Below are positions 8,013 through 19,024 of a stretch of 28,787 nucleotides of DNA, piece after piece. The DNA lies in NCBI GenBank assembly GCA_964035575.1, contig CAXIVB010000019.1, positions 1-28,787 on the forward strand, written 5' to 3'. Made by a program: the position numbers and the translations under genes. The number at the start of each line of letters is the position of its first letter. The first letter of the stretch is position 1. The notes below the pieces were generated by a model that worked only from the letters and a program-made list of their open reading frames with translations, did not search any database and was not told where the DNA came from. Source of the DNA: Rhynchopus sp. YZ270_cl-10. Its lineage: Eukaryota > Euglenozoa > Diplonemea > Diplonemida > Diplonemidae.

Positions 8013-8640
8013 AAGGTAAGGCATGCTCCGGGACCCATCTCAAGAGGGGTACGTTTCATTGCATACATGGCACCCATATAAACACCCTTTGGCACCTCCT
8101 GAGCCCCCTGTTTGGAGGCTCTGAGAGGCCCAAAAAGGGCCTTTTTATGTCTTTTTGGGGGTCCCGAGGTCCCCAAAATGACCCATTTTGGGACCCCCTG
8201 GGTACCCACCCACCCCCATTTAGAGGGTATAAGGGGTATAAGGACCCATATGCACATGGTGTCCCCATGGGCACAGGGCCCATAAGGGCACCCTTGCCTG
8301 GGGGCATATATAAGGGTACATACACCTTTATAAACCTCTATTAAACCCCGTATTAGCCCGTATTAGCCCTCCTGAGACCCCCTGAAAAGGGGTCAAAAAG
8401 GGGTCAAAAAGGGGTCAAAAAGGGGTCAAAAGGGGGTCCTTTGGAGGTCCTCAGACCCCCTCAAAAGGGGTGGAATCCCACATCTGGATATGAGGGTCCC
8501 AAAAAGGACCTCTCCAGATGGGGGTGCCAGAGTTGAGGACCCAAAAAGGGGTCCCCAAAATGGCAAAAAGAGGGTCTCAGAATGGACCCATACCGGTCTG
8601 CCCAGGATGTAGGCAGAGGGCATGGCACCACCTGAGCCCT
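8013..8640. other. Mixed repeat segment, no gene (copy 1)
   Basis: GGGGTCC/CCAAAATGG words dominate, with a long hairpin around 8168-8195 (GGTCCCCAAAATG pairing with CCATTTTGGGACC) and a tandem GGGGTCAAAAA tract at 8387-8436. TATATAAG at 8307-8314 is the best TATA-like word, but nothing downstream looks like a first exon. Frames on both strands are repeat by-products. It recurs at 19353-19980. Confidence 0.65.
8387..8436 (+). repeat. GGGGTCAAAAA tandem tract
   Basis: Consecutive 10-12 bp units of GGGGTCAAAAA. The copy is at 19727-19776. Confidence 0.85.
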
Positions 8641-8699
8641 TGCGACCCTGTGTGGTGGCCTGTAGGCCCCGCGTACAGGGATATTGTGACCTGAATGCG

Positions 8700-8825
8700 A
8701 GCGGGCGGCCGGCGTGAGATGGCTCCAGGGGCTAGGGCCCGGGGACCTGTAGCTCACCTCCCTGGTCGGCTGACCCCCTGCTGCGCGAGGTGGGTCTGTC
8801 CGATCTCTCTTCGGCCGCCCTCTCT
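8700..8825 (+). repeat. Diverged internal duplication, segment C1
   Basis: Related to 8945-9110. Both begin at a GCGGCCG-like word followed by GAGATGGCTCCAGGGG, then share GACCTGT-GCTCACC-like, TCGGCTG, CCGATCTC and TCGGCCGC in order. C2 contains an additional stretch with a diverged 46-bp module, suggesting that module inserted into one copy. It recurs at 20040-20165. Confidence 0.65.
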
Positions 8826-8944
8826 GTTCGTAATGGAGGTCGTGGACCTCCTGCGGAGGCCATGCCCTGCGGGCAGACGCCCAGAAGGTCAGGTGCCATG
8901 TGGCGATACCTGATATATGAAGCCTCACATATCAATTTTGAAAG

Positions 8945-9110
8945 GTGTGCGGCCGAGGGGAGATGGCTCCAGGGGGTCAGTATCCACAGGGAACTCCCTA
9001 CCCGGGGTGGGAGCCCTGAGGCCACGGACCCGGAGACCTGTCACTCACCCTTCGGGTCGGCTGCCTCCCTTGCTACGCAGGGAGGGCAGCCGATCTCCCT
9101 CGGCCGCACA
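8945..9110 (+). repeat. Diverged internal duplication, segment C2
   Basis: This is the partner of 8700-8825 and carries the extra module-like insert at about 8983-9017. It recurs at 20285-20450. Confidence 0.65.
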
Positions 9111-9643
9111 CCTTTAACCACCTCCGGGGTGGACCCTCTGGGGCGACGGGAAACCCTTGCCCCCAAGATGGCAGGTAAGGTTATGGAGTCTGTGCTTTCC
9201 AATCAGACCACATATCACCATGCACCCATACTTCGCTGTGACACGGCCCCAGCTCATTGACGGTCCTTAGGCGTAACATCACCAAGGCTTGTTACCAGGA
9301 CCTATGGGTTATGGGATATGTGCCCCACAGAAAGGTGACGTGGCCCGTCGTCCCTCCCCCCATCACACCCTCTCGGGACCTTATGCACCACAATCCTCGG
9401 GCGTCTGGGGACCGATCCCCATGGGATCCGCGGCCGGACTCGGGTTGGTGGTATGCAACGGAGGCACAAGACTCCACCCAGACCCTACGGGGCTGGGCAG
9501 CTGCTGGCGGAGGGTGGAACCCTCACGCATCCGCCCTACTTGAGGTGAAGCGCAGGCGACCTAAAGGATGCCAGCACGTCCGGCAAATATGGAGGTACCC
9601 ATATGGCCAGGACGAAAGGTACTCCCTGCGGGAGGGCTCATCA

Positions 9644-9710
9644 GTGCTGCATGCTGTACCACAGGGAACTCCCTACTCGGGGTGGGAGCCCTGGGGCCAG
9701 CATGCAGCAC
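9644..9710. repeat. 46-bp module bracketed by perfect 13-bp inverted repeats
   Basis: GTGCTGCATGCTG at 9644-9656 and its exact reverse complement at 9698-9710 flank and slightly overlap a 46-bp module (9655-9700) that itself contains a CTCCC...GGGAG hairpin. The module recurs directly at 9734-9779 without these arms. Partial relatives lie near 8983-9017 and 10517-10545. This resembles a tiny foldback element, but I see no target duplication. The copy is at 20984-21050. Confidence 0.75.
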
Positions 9711-9733
9711 AGAGAGCGTGGTCCCCATGGGCC

Positions 9734-9779
9734 TGTACCACAGGGAACTCCCTACTCGGGGTGGGAGCCCTGGGGCCAG
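9734..9779 (+). repeat. Second copy of the 46-bp module
   Basis: Identical to 9655-9700, starting TGTACCACAGGGAACTCCC. It lies in a different reading frame relative to the first copy, which argues against both being coding. The copy is at 21074-21119. Confidence 0.85.
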
Positions 9780-12700
9780 GACCGGGGGACCACCAAGTAA
9801 GGTGCAAGGCCCCTTGCATCCTACCTCCCTCCAAAGAGGTCGGGCAGCCGACGGGCTAACAACCCCGTGGCATACGGTAGGATAGGGGCCTTTGCACCTA
9901 CTTGAGGTGCACGGACGAGGACCCTACGGGCCTACGGCCCTCGGCTGTTGCTCCCAGCCACCTACGGGGGTGGGGCATACAGGGGCTCCGCACCTCCTAC
10001 TGGGGTCACACGGTATCCTCCCTCCCGGTCAGGTACCATGTGTCAGTCCCATGGCCAAGGGCCTGCTCCCTACAGTAGCGGAGGGCTAGCCCATCCTGTC
10101 CTACAAGTAACTGCTCCTGAGTCGCAGTCTTATGGGCCGGCAAGTGCTGCTTGCAGCAGCACTGCCTGTCGGGCACCGTGCCCTTTAACCCAGAGTAGCA
10201 TGGGATCTTAATGCAATCCCCTGCCACGCTCCGCACCATATTGTATCTGGAGTCATTAGGTCAGGTAAGCACTATGGTATACTACCTAGTGCTACTTCGA
10301 GGTGAGGCCCGCCATGTGCCTGGACTACGTCAAAGGCCCCTAGCTCATCCGGTGCGGCACCCTATCCACTCCCCAATTGGCAAGGGGGAGCTCCACCACC
10401 TGCTCTAGCCACCTAAGGGTGGCCAGCAGGTGCGGGGACCCTTCCTATACTATCTGCCTACAAGGCCGCTGCCCTTCGCCCTTGCCTCCCCCCAAAAGAC
10501 TAAAGCCCCCCGTTACACTCCGGGGACTCCCTACTCGGAGTGGGAGATCCTTTTGGGGGAAGGCAAGGACGCGCGGTACGCTAACCCGACCCTAATTGGT
10601 CCGGGTACTCTAACCAGCCGTGCACTGGCTTGGTACTCTCGAGGTGGGTCTCCTGCGGAGCCCTCTGGCCCGAGGCTGGCTCACGAGCCGCCTCCTTCTC
10701 AGGGCCAGCAAGTGGACTGGCCCCGTGCCCCCATAGCCCTGGGGGCACAGGTCCAGGATCCATCCCCCACCCCTTGGCCACCCCGAGGGGTGGGCATCTG
10801 CCCTAAACGTGGCGTGATGCTACCACAAGCCGCTTTGTGCGCGGACTGTGGATACCGCTGCGGACTGTATCTGCTTGGGCGCAGGTCCTAGGGCGGGGGA
10901 AGGATCTGGTGACCTGGAGGGAACCCTCCTCCAGATCCCAGCAGGTCATCGGACCCTGTCCTTGAGGATGTCTGTCCTGGCAAGCCAGAAAGGGCACGTC
11001 GCCGAGCCTCTCCCTCAGAACTAGAGTCATGCCTAGCACCCACCAATCCCTATGGGAGGGCGGGTGTTAGACATGGGCCTCCACCTACCCTTGCGATGCG
11101 GGCGGGTCGGCCTAGTCTGAGGTAGAGGGCTTCCGGGGTCCCGTCCCTTTAGGGTCCTCCTAAAGCCCCTCCAGCTCTCCTATGTCTGGAGAGACCCTAG
11201 CGGGTCTCAAGGCGGGCACTCCCTCCGGGAGTCATAAAGTACTGGCTGAGCCCCTGCGGGGCAGCTGCGCAACCGCCAGAAGGCACACCCCGACGGAACG
11301 GTGGCACCCCATTCCGCCTACAGGCGCCGGGCACCGGGGACTCTCCCGGAGCATCTGCCGCGCCTATTTCCCCTGTGCACAGCACGGGCGGGGGGCACAG
11401 CATATGCTGGGGGCACTATCGCCCCACGGCTCCTACCCATGTTATGGGTATCCTCTCTCGGCGTATAGGGCCTGCGTGACTTCGGGCATGTTCCAGAGCT
11501 CTGTTCTACGCTGCGCTACGAGTCTCCGACCTTGACAGCCTCTGATCCCCCCTCTGCTCCCGCCGGGACTACCTGTACCGGACCCCCCTAAGGGTGAGTC
11601 CTCCAGGGTCCCGAAAGCACTCCCTGCGGGAGTCAGCCCGTCCTGCGTCCTCCTCCCTCTCCTGCGGAGTGGCCGTAAGCCCTGCGGGCTAATCCCTACG
11701 GTCTACTCGCAAAGCGGCATGCCGTTAGCTCAAGCAGACCCGCTCTCCCTCTGGTCGAACTCCTTCCGCACCTCCCGCTACGCTCCGGCGTGACAGTGGG
11801 TGTGGTGCTACGCACCAACCATTTCACCCGTCCTGCGGCCTCCTCCCTCTCCTGCGGAGTGGCCGTAGGTCGCTGCGCTCCCTGTCGCTGCGCTCCCTGC
11901 CCGGTTGGCCCTGCGGGCCACCCTCCTCCCGCCCCTTCGGGGTGGCCGTTCGGGACCTCGAGGCGCCTTGCGCCTCTAACGGCCCCCTCAAGGGTACTGG
12001 TGGAGACGCCCCTTCCGACCAGCAAGTGAGGTGCATCTGCACCCCTACGGGGTCCTTATGCTATCTGGGGGGGTACCCCATGAAGGGGTACAGAAGGCTC
12101 ATGGGCATGCCCATCCACCTACTACGGGTCCTACCCGCCCCTCCTCCTCCTACGGGGGGTTGGGCAGGTGGCCCCGCCCCTAGTGCCCCATGGTGACTGA
12201 CGACTGCCTGCCAGTATGCCCCATGGGGCAGACCCCATCTCATGGAATGAGCTGAGGTCAACGGGGGCTTCACGGGCCTCCTCTGTGCACTGCACGGCGA
12301 GGAACGGCTATCCTTCAGCGGGTCCCTACGGGCTTCCCACCCCTGCGGGGTGTCGGCTCGGGGACTCACCGAAGCAGGTACATGCGCCTTCTTACCTGTG
12401 CTCACGCACAGGGGCACATGCAACTGCCGGGCACCATACCATGGGTGATGGGGCCAGCTCCGCATCGGGAATGGTCCAGAGCTCTGTTCTACGCTGCGCT
12501 CCGAGTCTCCGACCTGACAGCCTCTGATCCACCCGAGTGCTCCACATCCCGGGACTGCCTGTGCCGGACCCCCTACGGGGGTCCTCCAGGGTCCCGAAAG
12601 CACTCCCTATGGGAGTCATGCCTGGGGGCACCCCACGGCTTTCGCCCTCCGGCGACCCTCCCGGGAGGCTCTGCGAGGCGTCCCCTCCGGGGGCTCTGCG

Positions 12701-12804
12701 AGGCATCCCCTGCGGGGACCCTCCCGGGAGGCTCTGCGAGGCATCCCCTGCGGGGACCTTGCCGGGGGCGCTGGGGGCCCAGGCCTACGGCCTATGGGAC
12801 CCCA

Positions 12805-13621
12805 GAAGGTACTGTGGTCCGGAGGCCTACATGGCCTCTCGGACCACAGGAGGTACTGGCCGTCCTAACCGCACTACATGGTGCGGGTGTCCAGGCCAGA
12901 AGGTACTGGTCGGCTCACGGCAATGATAGGACCCATAGCCTGAAGCAGCCCAGAAGGTCAGGTCAAGTACCGAGATCCCCACACCCCACCACCGCGGGAT
13001 CCCGGCAAGTACTGCTCACTCCGCTCACAGGAGGTACTGGCCACTAGGTCCCCACTCGTCGTTGCTCGGGGTACCTCAGTTCCTGCTCATCGTTACCTCC
13101 CAGGACCTCGGCCAAGGGGGTCAGGTGAGGTACTGAGGTCCGAGGCCTACAGCCTCTGGGACCTCAGAAGGTACTGGTCCGGAGCACCCGGCCAGAAGGT
13201 ACTCCTCAAGCCCCCTGCATCCCGGGGGTTTCGGAAGGGGGTACCCAGCCATGCTCCTCACATGCGTAAGGAGCGGCTGGAGAGGGTCAGGTACCGGCAC
13301 GGACCCCTCTGGGGCCAGGGGTCCTTATCCGGCAGGTGGGGCGGGGTAAGCTCATGGACGGTCCCCCTATGGGGGACCTCCAGGGCTCGGTGGGTGCCCC
13401 TCCTGCGGAGGGGCCGGTTGAGGTACTGTGGTCCAGAGGCCTACGTCCTCTGTGACCACAGAGGGTACTGGTCCGGAGACCCTACGGGTCCCCCAGGCCA
13501 GCGAGGTCAAATGAGGTCAAATGAGGTCAAATGAGGTGAGGTCAAATGAGGTCAAATGAGGTGAGGTGAGGTACTGTGGTCCAGAGGCCTACAGCCTCTG
13601 TGACCACAGAAGGTACTGGTC
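12805..13621. repeat. Array of hairpins separated by GGTACTG (copy 2)
   Basis: Identical to the array at 1464-2280, displaced by one unit, with hairpins at 12812-12849, 13133-13167, 13426-13461 and 13574-13609. Confidence 0.8.
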
Positions 13622-13956
13622 CGGACCCCTCAGGGTCCCAGGCCAGCAAGGTCAAGCAAGGTCAAGTCAGGTGTGGACCTCCAAGGCCCACCATGCAGAC
13701 CGTGACCTCCTGCGGAGCCCATGCCCCTGCGGGGCAGACGGCCGGGAAGGTCTCAGCAGCAGGTAGTGACCTGCTGCTGAGACCTCGAGGTCAGGTAGGG
13801 TCCAAGTACCCTTATGAAGGCCTTTGACCTCCTGCGGAGGCCATGCCCCTAGCGGGTCAGAAGGCCGGGAAGGTATGCCGTGACCTCCTGCGGAGCCCAT
13901 GCCCCTAACGGGACAGACGGCCCAAGGTCAGGTTGGGTCCAAGTACCCAGCTATCA

Positions 13957-13982
13957 GCCATATGGGCCATGGCCCATATGGC
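13957..13982. repeat. Perfect 26-bp palindrome at block boundary (copy 2)
   Basis: Identical to 2616-2641 and in the same position between the two composition blocks. Confidence 0.9.
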
Positions 13983-14119
13983 ACCCCCCTCAAATGGGGG
14001 TCCTCAAATGGGGTCAAATGGGGTCCCTAGGGGTCTGAGGGGGGGGGGTCCCAAGGCTTGGGCTCCTGAGGGCTGAGGAGGGCTCCTGAGGGCTTGGGGG
14101 CTCTGAGGGCTTGGGGGCT

Positions 14120-14640
14120 CCGATTTTGACCACGTACTCTTACCACGCGCGCGCGCGCGATATGTTAGTTGGGAGCCCTTTTGGGCATCTGGACCCCCAG
14201 ATCTGGACCATGGTCTACAGGCCAAATAGTGTCATATCGGGGTCCTCAAATGGACCACCATATTTCACCCCTTTTTAGAGCACTTAGGACTGGCAGGGGT
14301 TGTCTAAACCCGACATGCCCAAAAGAGGACTAAGCCTACGCAAGTGGACGTCGCTTTTCGACATATTTAATGGGCTGGGAGCACCCCAAAAGGGGTCCTA
14401 AAAGGGGTACCCCATTTGGAGACCCCTTGGATCCAGGGATGGGGTGACCCCAAAGACCCAATATTGCCTCTAGAGACCATAGTCTTGGGCCATCTGAGGA
14501 CCCCATTTTGACCCCTTTTGGACCCCAAAATGGGTCCTAAAAGGGTCCTAAATTGGCCATTTGGGGACCCCCAAGGGGCTCAACCATTCAAAAGGGGATG
14601 GCTGGGTCTGATGCAGAGCACCCCCAAAAAGGGACCTTTT
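14120..14640. repeat. CG-tract element B1, copy in unit 2
   Basis: Identical to 2780-3300. Confidence 0.8.
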
Positions 14641-15520
14641 GGGAGGTCCTGGGAGGTCCAAAAGGGGTCCAAAAGGGGTAAAAAGGGGTGAGCGTGTAAG
14701 CAGAAGGGCATATATGGAGGTCAGGGGGTGTACCCCATATGCCTACTTTAGACCCTTAAAGGGATCCACTACAGGTAGGGGGTCCCAACATGATGCCAAA
14801 AGGGGGTAAAAAGGGGGTAAAAAGGGGTGAGCGTGTAGGGGCTGGTCACGTTTAGAGGGGTGAAGGGCCCATATTGGGACCTTATATGCTCTAAAGGGCC
14901 ATCGGGATGGCCATTTCAGGACCTGATCCTACAGGCCAAATAGTGTCATATGGGGGTCCTCAAATGGACCACCAAATGGACCCCTTTTGGGGTCCCCAAA
15001 AGGGTCCAAAAGGGGTCCAAAAGGGGTCAAAAGGGCCCTTTTGGGGTCCCCAAGGGGTCCAAAAGGGGGTCCCAAGGGGTCCAAAAGGGGTCCCAAGGGG
15101 TGCCCTACCTGGCGTACCCCATGGTCCACCCCTTAAGGGGCCATTGGGGGCATATGGGACCTAAAAGAGGTCTCCATATGGACCCATAAAGGGACCTCCA
15201 ACCCCTAAATGGGACCTCTATGGTCACGTTTAGAGGGGTCATTTGGGGGTCTAGACCCCTAGGGGTCCCAATTTGAGGGGGTCCCCAGATCTGAGGGGTC
15301 CCCAGATCTGAGGGGTCCCCAAAGGGGGGGGGGGTATACAAAATGGGATATCCCATTTGGGCGGTGTGTCTATACCCCAGGGGTCTGGAGGGGGTCCCCA
15401 AATGGCCACCAGGGGTCTGGAGGGGTCCCTATTGGGACCTGGTCCTACAGGCCATATAGTGTCATATGGGGGTCCTCAAATGGACCCCCTATTTGGAGGT
15501 ACCCCAAAACACCCGTGTCA

Positions 15521-15682
15521 TATGGGGTCATTTGAGGGTCAAAGTTCATAGATATGGGGTCATTTGAGGGTCAAAGTTCATAGATATGGGTGGTCCTGGG
15601 CGTCAATGTTCATAGATTTGGGGGTCCTGGGCGTCAATGTTCATAGATTTGGGGGTCCTGGGCGTCAAAGTTCATAGATCTG
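15521..15682 (+). repeat. Five-unit 31-32 bp minisatellite, copy 2
   Basis: Same array as 4181-4342. Here the last unit has TTCATAGATC, with A at 15678, matching the GAT of the other four units. Confidence 0.9.
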
Positions 15683-17279
15683 GGACCCCCCTCAAAACCC
15701 GATATATGGCCCTTTTTGGGGGGTCCAAATCCAGACTACCACTGGAGGGGCCTTTTTGAGAGGACCCTCCAAAACCGGATCTGAAAGTGGTCCAAAAATG
15801 GACCAAAAAGTGGTCCAAAAATGGGTCCAAAAAAGGACCCATTTTGGTCAAAGATTGACGCCCAAAATGGCACTTTTTGGGGTCCAAAAATGGACCAAAA
15901 AGTGGTCCAAAAATGGACCAAAACCCGAAATTGGGGTCAGCTCACGTGGGTACCTATAGGGGCGAGCTGGCACCCTGGGTCCCAGGAGGTCCAAAATGGG
16001 CCATTTGAGGACCCCCTTTTGGGACCCCCTTTTGGGGGCCCCTCGGGCCCTGGACCCATGGGGTCAAATGGCCCTAAAAGGGCTCCATGAGACCTCATGG
16101 AGCACATGGGGTCCCATGGGGTACCCAAATGGCCCCTTAAAGGGAGGGCCATTGGGAGCCCCTGGAGCCCCCTGTGGAGCCCCTCTGGGCACCCCATAAG
16201 GGCCCTAAAGGCCCTAAAAGGGGTCCAAAAGGGGTCCAAAAAGGGGTCAAAAAGGGGTCATTTGGGGTCCCCACCCTGGATCTGAGGGGGTCCCAAGATC
16301 TGAGGGGTCCCAAAATGAGAGGTCCTGAGATCTGAGGACCTCCAAATCCATGGATTTGACCTCATATTTAGAGGTCTAGACCTCTTTAAGAGGTGCAACA
16401 TGATGTATACATGTGTAGACACATGTATATATATGTATATACATATACATATATGCATCCCATCTGATGGTGCATACGGGTAAACCATATGTGCACATGC
16501 ACTTATATAAGTTGCATTACATCATATGATGTTGCATGTCTCCTCATTGGATGAGGACCTATCCATGTCATATCACCTCATATCACCTCATGGGTCATGA
16601 CCCATGGCATGTCATGAGATGGGGGTCTACCCATAAATGGACCCATTTGGACCCCATATGGCATGGTAGAGGGTGTATATACAGTATGTACTTACATACA
16701 TGTACATGCACCTACATGTATATACATGTATATAGCCTCCCCTTGTATAGGGGGCATATATATGTACGTACATATACATATACATATATGTACATATATG
16801 TATATCATATTGGATGTCATGACATGACATGACATGGTCCCAAAAGGTCTCAACATCCAAATATGCCCCATTTCAGGCATTTAGGCCATTTTGGCACATG
16901 CACCCAAATTGGGTGAAATGGGGTAAACCATGGGTCTGGACCCATGCGAGTCCATATCCATGCATGTACACCATATATGGAGCACATGGCCCACATGGTC
17001 CTAAGGGGCCATTGGGGCATATGGGGTATATGGGCATGCACCACATACCTACCATATATACTTCTATAGAGGTCTTGTCACCTCATGGACATCTAATGCA
17101 TTGGGTGCTCAACAGCACTTAAAGGGCTTGAGGCGCCATAGGGGTATAAACACCCCTTTTGGCCACCTCCCTACAGACCACCAGCCATCTCCACAGGGTG
17201 GGTGGTCCAGACCCCTCATGGCTCCAGACCCCTCCCAACCCCCAAGACCCCCCTGAGACCACCTCCTGGGGTCTGGGGT

Positions 17280-17815
17280 CTTGGGGCGCTCCCATTTTAT
17301 AAACCCTCCTTATCACGCGCGCGCGCGCGATATGTGAGTTGGGAGCCATCTGGACCAGATGGGGTCCAGATCTGGACCATGGTCTACAGGCCAAATAGTG
17401 TCATATTGGGGTCCTCAAATGGACCACCAAATATCACCCTTTTTTAGAGCACTTAGGACTGGCAGGGGTTGTCTAAACCCGACATGGCCATATTGGGACC
17501 TCTGGGCTGACCCCTAGATGTCGGGTTTCGACATCTTTTGGACCCCTAAGGGGTCTGGAGGCCTCCTATTTAATGGGCCCTTTTGGGCACCCTCTTTGGA
17601 GCACCTCGGATCCAGGCATGAGGAGGGTCCAGGACCCATATATTGCCTATATAGACCATAGTCTGGGTCACCATAGGGACCCCATTTTGACCCCTTTTGA
17701 CCCCAAAATGGGTCCTTTTGAGGACCCCAAAAGGGGTCAATTCAGCCCATTTGGGGGTCCTGAGGTCCCCAAACGGTTCAAAACAGCATTGCCAGGTCTG
17801 ATGCAGCGGACCTCT
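17280..17815. repeat. CG-tract element B2, copy in unit 2
   Basis: Identical to 5940-6475. Confidence 0.8.
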
Positions 17816-18339
17816 TAAAATGGGAGGGGTCCCAAAATGGGGGCATCTGGTGATCACCCTTTTGGACCACCTCATGACATGCCAACATGATGTACATGAC
17901 GTGCAACACATGTGTATGTACATGTACCCATTATGCCCTATATAGCCCCCTTAACCTATACACCACCATGCACATGGGGTGTAAGGAGGTCTCCATGCTT
18001 TAGCCCCCTTTGGAAGGGGTCTAAAAGGGCCCATATGGGGTCCCTACCCTACATATAAAGGTGCTCCAAAGTGGTCATATAACACATGTGGGATCATGTG
18101 GGGGTGATGGCCATTAAGGGCATATGTATAGGGAGAGTAGATCAAATGGCATACATGGTGGAAAAGGGGGTGTCCACACATGATGCCAATGGTCCTCAAA
18201 TGGGGTCAAAAGGGGTCCCAAAAGGGGGTCCTCAGATCTGGAGAGGGTCCCCAAAATGGGAGGTCCTGAGCTCAGAGGACTCAATGCCATGGCATAAAGT
18301 GCTACCATGCTGTAACGTCTACCTTATACCCCCATACAG

Positions 18340-18543
18340 GACAAGGGGGGTATAGTAAGGACGTCGTGCCCTACTACTGGGACCACGGTCAACAGGTTGG
18401 TTATCACGGTGAGGGCCCAAAAGGACATAAGTCCTCATGGCAGCACATATCCCAAGAAGGCACATCCCATCATCAGAAGCCATATGACCACGACCAGTAC
18501 GGAAAGGGCATAGTTGGAGGTGCCACTTCCATGCCATGGAATG
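18340..18543 (+). CDS. Likely internal exon (phase 1-1), Gly/His/Gln/Tyr-rich protein, copy 2
   Basis: This is the identical second copy of the exon, 11,340 bp downstream of the first, with the same acceptor CAG, donor GTATGT and branch-point-like GTAAC. Sequence, frame and splice signals are all unchanged. Because flanking non-coding DNA is equally identical, the match shows recent duplication and not selection. If both copies belong to one transcript they would contribute two consecutive, identical 68-residue segments without disturbing the frame. If they belong to separate genes, each would need its own start and stop exons in the intervening repeat DNA, where none is convincing. Confidence 0.7.
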
Positions 18544-18598
18544 GTATGTATGCACCTATACATACCCCCATACACCCCAGGCCCCAGGGGCCTATACG

Positions 18599-18744
18599 CC
18601 ACCACTATACAACATGTACATCATGTGATAAGAGGTCGTATAAGATGTGGGGATGGGTCCAGACCCATGACATGTCATGAAATGGCATCATGTCCAAAAT
18701 GGTGATCATCCAATTTGATGACATGACATGACATAAATAGATGT
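18599..18744 (+). repeat. Direct repeat D1 (copy 2)
   Basis: Identical to 7259-7404. Confidence 0.88.
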
Positions 18745-18870
18745 TGAGCACTTTGCACATCAACATATATGTGTACATGTATATATATATATATATATGT
18801 ATGTACATACATGTGTACCCATATACCCTATATAGCCCCATAGCCCTATGGCCCTATATACACCTATATA

Positions 18871-19024
18871 CCACCACTATACAACATGTACATCATGTGA
18901 TAAGAGGTCGTATAAGATGTGGGGATGGGTCCAGACCCATGACATGTCATGAAATGGCATGAAATGGCATCATGTCCAAAATGGTGGTCATCCAATTTGA
19001 TGATATATCATGTCATAAATGGAT
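18871..19024 (+). repeat. Direct repeat D2 (copy 2)
   Basis: Identical to 7531-7684. Confidence 0.88.

Larger units (their letters stand above)
1..11341. repeat. Tandem megasatellite unit, copy 1 (about 11.34 kb)
   Basis: The sequence from position 1 recurs at 11342 and again at 22682, collinearly and with almost no change, so this is one full unit of a head-to-tail array. The phase chosen here is simply the window start; the true unit boundary is unknown. Copy 1 is one base longer than copy 2 because its G-run at 2698-2708 has 11 G instead of 10. The unit contains a GC-rich hairpin block, a GGGGTCC-word block, TA-rich palindromic tracts, two diverged copies of a roughly 530-bp element, and one likely protein-coding exon at 7000-7203. 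No transposase, reverse transcriptase or RNA gene was recognised in it. It may be a chromosomal tandem array or the linearised reading of a circle. Confidence 0.97.
8640..13982. repeat. GC-rich hairpin-dense block spanning the unit 1/unit 2 junction
   Basis: This is the complete form of the GC-rich block, about 5.3 kb, showing that the window start lies in its middle. Between 8640 and 11341 it holds two related segments (about 8700-8825 and 8945-9110), a 46-bp module repeated at 9655-9700 and 9734-9779, and many CTACGGG/CTGCGGG mini-hairpins. A few stretches have splice-like edges and Gly/Tyr/Pro-rich reading (9299-9334 and 9958-10211), but they are too short or too repeat-like to call as genes. 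No RNA gene or conserved domain is visible. Confidence 0.8.
13983..16380. repeat. GGGGTCC/AAAAGGGG-word block (copy 2)
   Basis: Same content as 2642-5040, with the 10-G run at 14039-14048 and A at 15678. No gene is supported. Confidence 0.8.

Noticed and set aside
9257-9859. 200-codon plus-strand open frame
   Set aside because: The two identical 46-bp modules inside it are read in different frames, and alternative frames look equally protein-like.
10430-10891. 153-codon plus-strand open frame with YTPGTPYSEWE and CADCGYRCG stretches
   Set aside because: The first piece is a diverged 46-bp module and the rest is Pro/Arg-rich with no recognisable fold; not enough to call a gene without transcript data.
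1-11341. Ribosomal DNA repeat unit, suggested by the tandem layout and length
   Set aside because: I found none of the conserved rRNA landmark stretches on either strand, and the unit is mostly low-complexity or palindromic.
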